Source of the DNA: CTSOIL-112 sp964293815
GTDB lineage: Bacteria; Pseudomonadota; Gammaproteobacteria; Burkholderiales; Burkholderiaceae
Reading direction: 5' to 3'
DNA: 64,000 nucleotides
Assembly: GCA_964293815.1 (NCBI GenBank)
Contig: CAXYYC010000001.1
Location: 186,001 to 250,000 of the forward strand
Under the pieces are notes generated by a model, which saw nothing but the letters and a program-made list of their open reading frames with translations, was not told the DNA's origin and ran no database searches. Below, piece after piece: positions 60,903 through 64,000 of the stretch. A program made the translations under genes and the position numbers. Each line of letters opens with the position of its first letter. Within the stretch, counting starts at the first letter, position 1.

Positions 60903-62303
60903 CTATGCGTTTGCTTCTATATCCAAAGGTAACAGAATCTGGGTGTGCATGCCTTGGTTGGCTTGGCTGGTGAGGTGAATTTGTCCGCCGGCGGCAAAGA
61001 TTCGATTTTTCATGCCAGTGATACCGTGTGATTGCGGCTTGGTTTGGCTTAAATCCGTACCAACGCCATCGTCAAGCATATCGATTTTCAGAGTGCGCTC
61101 ATCTAGGGTGATGTCGAGTGTGAAATGGCGCGCTTGCGCATATTTACTGGCGTTGTTCAGCGTTTCTTGTACGACGCGGTAGACCACCAGTTGTAGACCT
61201 TTGGCCAACTCCGGCGGTTGCTTGGGCAGATTGAGGCTCAATTGCCATTGATTGCGCTGTGCACTCTCTTGCGCCATATTTTCCAATGACATCCACAGGC
61301 CGAAATTATCGAGCATGGATGGGTGTAAATCTTCGACCACTTGGCGTTTGAAGATAATCGCGCGATCCAGATAGGCTTGTGTGCGTTGTAGTTTTTGGGC
61401 GACTTCGGGTAGGTCGGTCTGGGATTTTTTGATGCTCCAACCCAAATCCATGCGTATGGCGGTCAGAATCGAGCCTAATTCGTCGTGCAAATCACGCGCC
61501 AATTGCGCACGACTTTCCTCGATTTCGGTTTGCGCATCCAGTACCAAGGTTTGCATTTGCCGTAGGTTTTGCGCCAATTGGCGTTGGTAGTTTTTGTTCT
61601 CTTGCGCCAGGCTCTGCTTGGCATTGTCTTTTTCTCGTGCGGCTTTAATCAGATCGTTTAGCGTGACCAATATGACTGCGGATAACATCAAGATCGTTAA
61701 TAAAATAGACCAGCGCGCCCATGTGATTTTCTCACTGCGCTGCGCGATCAGCCCGTTGAGCCGTTTCTCGATCAGGCTGTATAGGTTTTGAACATTGGTA
61801 CGGATGTTGTTTTGCAATGCCTGACCTTGGTTCATGTGAACTAAGTCCAGCGCTTGCGCGGTGCGGCCATTTTCGACGAGTTTGAGGGTGATGTCCATCT
61901 CGTTGATTTTTGCACCGATGTCGTTGTTGATCTGATGGAACAGCGCTTGTTCTTGCGGGTCGGCATCGGTGGTGTTGATGCGGGGTGCGAGTTGTTGCAG
62001 TTGGTTCAAAACAGTGGCTTTGCTGTCTGCGTAGAGTGGCAGATAGGCTTCGTCCATGCTCAGTAAGTAGCCGCGTTGCGCTGATTCGGTGCGCTCGATT
62101 TGCGTTCTGATTTGGCTGACACGGCTCATTTTCACATAGTCGGCCATTGCTTTTTGATTGGCGTCGGTGATGTCGTTGAGCCATGAATCGGTAATGAACA
62201 TGGTGGCGATGATCATCAATGTGGTCAGCAATAACGTGAACAGTACGCGATTGCCCACTTGTTCTTTCAATCGTTGGTATTTTTGAACAATGCTTAGATT
62301 CAT
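60903..62303 (-). CDS. CHASE3 sensor histidine kinase, orphan, NarX-like class
   Basis: The 466-residue protein has two membrane spans (about residues 20-38 and 197-215) that bracket a CHASE3-like periplasmic helical domain (IRTQIERTESAQRGYLL). A coiled coil leads to the HisKA_3 box ARDLHDELGSILTAIRMDL with phosphate-accepting H273, and an HATPase domain with N-box ETLNNASKYA and G-box DDGVGTDL. This class pairs with NarL/LuxR-type response regulators. No regulator is in the window. It is divergent from the small-protein cluster on its right. Confidence 0.92.
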   Translation of the reverse strand: MNLSIVQKYQRLKEQVGNRVLFTLLLTTLMIIATMFITDSWLNDITDANQKAMADYVKMSRVSQIRTQIERTESAQRGYLLSMDEAYLPLYADSKATVLNQLQQLAPRINTTDADPQEQALFHQINNDIGAKINEMDITLKLVENGRTAQALDLVHMNQGQALQNNIRTNVQNLYSLIEKRLNGLIAQRSEKITWARWSILLTILMLSAVILVTLNDLIKAAREKDNAKQSLAQENKNYQRQLAQNLRQMQTLVLDAQTEIEESRAQLARDLHDELGSILTAIRMDLGWSIKKSQTDLPEVAQKLQRTQAYLDRAIIFKRQVVEDLHPSMLDNFGLWMSLENMAQESAQRNQWQLSLNLPKQPPELAKGLQLVVYRVVQETLNNASKYAQARHFTLDITLDERTLKIDMLDDGVGTDLSQTKPQSHGITGMKNRIFAAGGQIHLTSQANQGMHTQILLPLDIEANA

Positions 62304-62487
62304 ATTGTCGGCCTATTCCTACACGGTTTTCAGTCTGCGTCGCATAGTTAAAAAATTGGGTGGTGTTTAATATGGGAACCGTAGTAAGCAACAAATAAAG
62401 GACAACTTGATCACGTATGCGGTAGAGGTTGAGGCGTTCAATGAGTTAACTAAACCAACTGAATCAATTTCATTTTAGGAGAACATT

Positions 62488-62646
62488 ATGCTGCATTATA
62501 CAGTGGTATTTTTTATTATCGCGATCATCGCGGGTATTTTCGGTTTTGGTGGCATTGCTGCTGGCGCGGCTGGCATTGCAAAAATCTTATTTGTGATTTT
62601 CTTGATTTTGGCCTTGATTTCGCTGGTACGCGGGCGTCGTTTATAA
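62488..62646 (+). CDS. DUF1328 small membrane protein (YtjA-like)
   Basis: A short gene of 52 codons with TTAGGAG about 7 bases upstream. The protein, MLHYTVVFFIIAIIAGIFGF at the start, has two hydrophobic helices with a Gly/Ala turn (GGIAAGAAGIAKILF) and ends in LVRGRRL, the DUF1328/UPF0391 pattern. Such proteins are small inner membrane proteins induced by stress. It begins the cluster of small stress-like genes. Confidence 0.9.
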   Translation: MLHYTVVFFIIAIIAGIFGFGGIAAGAAGIAKILFVIFLILALISLVRGRRL

Positions 62647-62712
62647 ATCGCCAATATCGGTAGATTACTTACCGTCGAACCAATCTAATCAGTAGATATT
62701 CTCAGGAGCGTG

Positions 62713-62925
62713 ATGATGTTTGAACAGTCAAAAACCAAAAAATTTAAAGACGATGTGGTTGAGGGTATGCAAGATGCCAAAGAGAAAGCCGCAGAAGTGT
62801 TTGAAGACATGAAGGACAAAGCCGAAGACGCGGTGGAAACTGTGAAAGAGAAAACCGGCGATTTAGTCGATAGCGCCAAAGAGAAGATCGATGATTGGTC
62901 TGATCGCAAGAATGATCGCGTTTAA
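62713..62925 (+). CDS. small amphipathic, LEA/CsbD-like protein
   Basis: A 70-residue protein starting MMFEQSKTKKFKDDVVEG (AGGAG 5 bases upstream; 62716 is an alternative). It is almost all charged, with the Lys/Glu/Ala pattern KEKAAEVFEDMKDKAEDAVE, as in late-embryogenesis-abundant-like or CsbD-type stress proteins. Its first 25 residues match the start of the next gene, so the pair arose by duplication. Confidence 0.75.
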   Translation: MMFEQSKTKKFKDDVVEGMQDAKEKAAEVFEDMKDKAEDAVETVKEKTGDLVDSAKEKIDDWSDRKNDRV

Positions 62926-62982
62926 CTCGGTTTAATCCGATCACCGAGATATTGCATGACTAACTAAATTAAGGGGAATAAT

Positions 62983-63447
62983 ATGTTTAACAAATCAAAA
63001 ACTGAAGAGTTCAAAGACGACGTTATCGATGGCGTGAATGAGGCCAAAGATAAAGCCAAAGACGTTGCAGATACGGCGAAAGACAAAGCGGCGGATATGG
63101 TTGGCAGTGCCAAAGCCACTGCAGAAAAATTAGCCGATAAAACCGAAAAGGCTGTTGACGTATCGACCGATGAAGTCAAAGCATTGATCGATCGTTTGAG
63201 CAAATGGGTGGCCAGCAACGCTGATGATGTCAGCAAAATTGATGGCCAAGATGTGAAAAAAACCTTGAGCGAGCAATACCAAGGTTTGAAAGAAAACACG
63301 CAGGAAAAAGCAGTTGCCGCATTGAAACAAGGTCAGCAAGCCTGTGCAAAAATGGTTGATCAAAAGCCAGTGACATCCATCGCCGCGATTGCGGGATTGG
63401 CCGCCTTGGTTGGCTATGCCATCGCTAAAAAATCGAGCGAAAAATAA
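62983..63447 (+). CDS. ElaB/YqjD (DUF883)-like stress protein with C-terminal membrane anchor
   Basis: The 154-residue protein starts MFNKSKTEEFKDDVIDGVNE, similar to the previous gene, continues as a long amphipathic helix, and ends with a single membrane helix (SIAAIAGLAALVGYAIAKK). DUF883 proteins ElaB and YqjD are C-tail-anchored inner membrane proteins that bind ribosomes in stationary phase; the match here is by layout, not by strong motifs. Confidence 0.8.
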   Translation: MFNKSKTEEFKDDVIDGVNEAKDKAKDVADTAKDKAADMVGSAKATAEKLADKTEKAVDVSTDEVKALIDRLSKWVASNADDVSKIDGQDVKKTLSEQYQGLKENTQEKAVAALKQGQQACAKMVDQKPVTSIAAIAGLAALVGYAIAKKSSEK

Positions 63448-63476
63448 TCGTATCGATGATGGACTTGTCTGCAATG

Positions 63477-63508
63477 AACCAACGCTTCACCGAAGCGTTG
63501 GTTGCCTT
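63477..63508 (+). terminator. terminator after the ElaB-like gene
   Basis: A 12-bp perfect stem AACCAACGCTTC / GAAGCGTTGGTT with a 3-nt loop; the tail GCCTTT is weak. Confidence 0.75.
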
Positions 63509-63619
63509 TCAATATTTTTGGCGTGCGCTCGCACAATCTTCAAGCCAATGCACGCATAACGCCAACACATAACACAGCACAAGATTCAACGCTTACAACT
63601 TATAACACAGGGGAACAGT

Positions 63620-64000
63620 ATGTGGAGAACGGTCATTAAACTGGTTGGCGCCTACTTTTTGAGCAAGCAAGTGAAAACCATCGTGAATCAGCAGGTTTTA
63701 CCGGGGGTGAAAAGCTACGTTTCAGCCACCAGTTCTGGTCTTTCTAACAATTTGGCCAGAGACTGGCGTCGCATCATGACCACTGTTATTGCATCTGTTG
63801 TGGCTGCCACCACGTTTGTGGTTGGAGCGATTGCTGGATTGATTTGGTTTGTGGTTTGGGCGATTGATCAGCCACATCGTGATTGGCTGTTTGCTGGGAT
63901 ATTTGCTTTACCATTGATATTCGGTCTGTGCTTGATTTGGTACATCAAAAATCTGTGGAAAAATAGACCGTTGCTCAGTGATACGCAGGTACAATTGCGC
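63620..64000 (+). CDS. membrane protein, truncated by window edge
   Basis: The frame from the ATG at 63620 (GGGGAA 5-10 bases upstream) encodes MWRTVIKLVGAYFLSKQVKT and runs off the window after 127 residues. It has two membrane spans (TTVIASVVAATTFVVGAIAG and WLFAGIFALPLIFGLCLIWY) with short soluble ends, as in proteins that follow YqjD/ElaB genes. Family not assigned. It continues the stress-linked cluster. Confidence 0.6.
   Translation, partial: MWRTVIKLVGAYFLSKQVKTIVNQQVLPGVKSYVSATSSGLSNNLARDWRRIMTTVIASVVAATTFVVGAIAGLIWFVVWAIDQPHRDWLFAGIFALPLIFGLCLIWYIKNLWKNRPLLSDTQVQLR

Noticed and set aside
1..64000. tRNA, rRNA and insertion sequences
   Set aside because: I looked for cloverleaf ends, T-loop GGTTCGAATCC-type segments, rRNA-like sequence and transposase motifs and found none that I could support.

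Overview
The window reads as chromosome of a betaproteobacterium, most likely Burkholderiales. Evidence: three tandem porins of the Burkholderiales/Neisseriales type (N-terminus MKKTLVALAVLGSF, then ATSVTLYG after the signal peptide), the gene order gyrA | ompA-like - ubiG - gph, a serC/pheA/tyrA/aroA aromatic and serine block beside gyrA, metX-metW, and rluC divergent from rne. Base composition is mixed: housekeeping genes are moderately GC-rich, while several accessory genes (9.8-16.1 kb, 21.8-22.9 kb, 27.9-29.2 kb) are visibly AT-rich. I saw no rRNA, tRNA, insertion sequence, prophage or CRISPR array.

Layout. 0-9.6 kb: truncated WYL regulator, mnmE, TauE/SafE permease, topB, a secreted protein of unknown function, argB, HIT protein, nadB. 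9.8-16.1 kb: accessory block with a large M10/RTX secreted metalloprotease, a small secreted protein and a His/Pro-rich tandem-repeat protein, lying between nadB and nadA-nadC. 16.1-21.8 kb: nadA, nadC, trmL, comF, a degenerate BioC-like protein, an SCO copper chaperone and yaeQ. 21.8-33.6 kb: a solitary Mrr-type nuclease, then aroA, DUF4424, tyrA, GNAT, pheA, two AT-rich secreted proteins, serC, a 0.7-kb hairpin-packed intergenic region, and gyrA. 34-41 kb: OmpA-like lipoprotein, ubiG, gph, three porins. 41-51 kb: phosphatase/sulfurtransferase-like protein, plsC, then a fatty-acid beta-oxidation cluster with its TetR regulator. 51-56 kb: a SAM-II riboswitch candidate followed by a terminator, metX-metW, DUF2272, a glycosyltransferase-like protein, rluC. 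56-64 kb: long structured leader and rne, DUF3597, an orphan CHASE3 histidine kinase, and a cluster of small envelope-stress-like proteins cut by the window end.

How genes work together: nadB/nadA/nadC supply the de novo NAD pathway from aspartate; aroA/tyrA/pheA/serC cover chorismate use and serine synthesis; the TetR regulator, acyl-CoA dehydrogenase, FadB-like and FadA proteins form a fatty-acid degradation module, supported by a 13-base motif shared by the tetR and fadB leaders; metX-metW form the first committed step of methionine synthesis, apparently under SAM control.

Most unusual signals: (1) the gyrA-serC intergenic region, with eight successive inverted repeats including a four-tier nested stem of about 117 nt and a duplicated terminator palindrome; (2) the SAM-II aptamer coupled to a terminator before metX; (3) the RTX protease with long-period higher-order repeats, next to a His-rich protein built on a PKDDTPVPIPN repeat.
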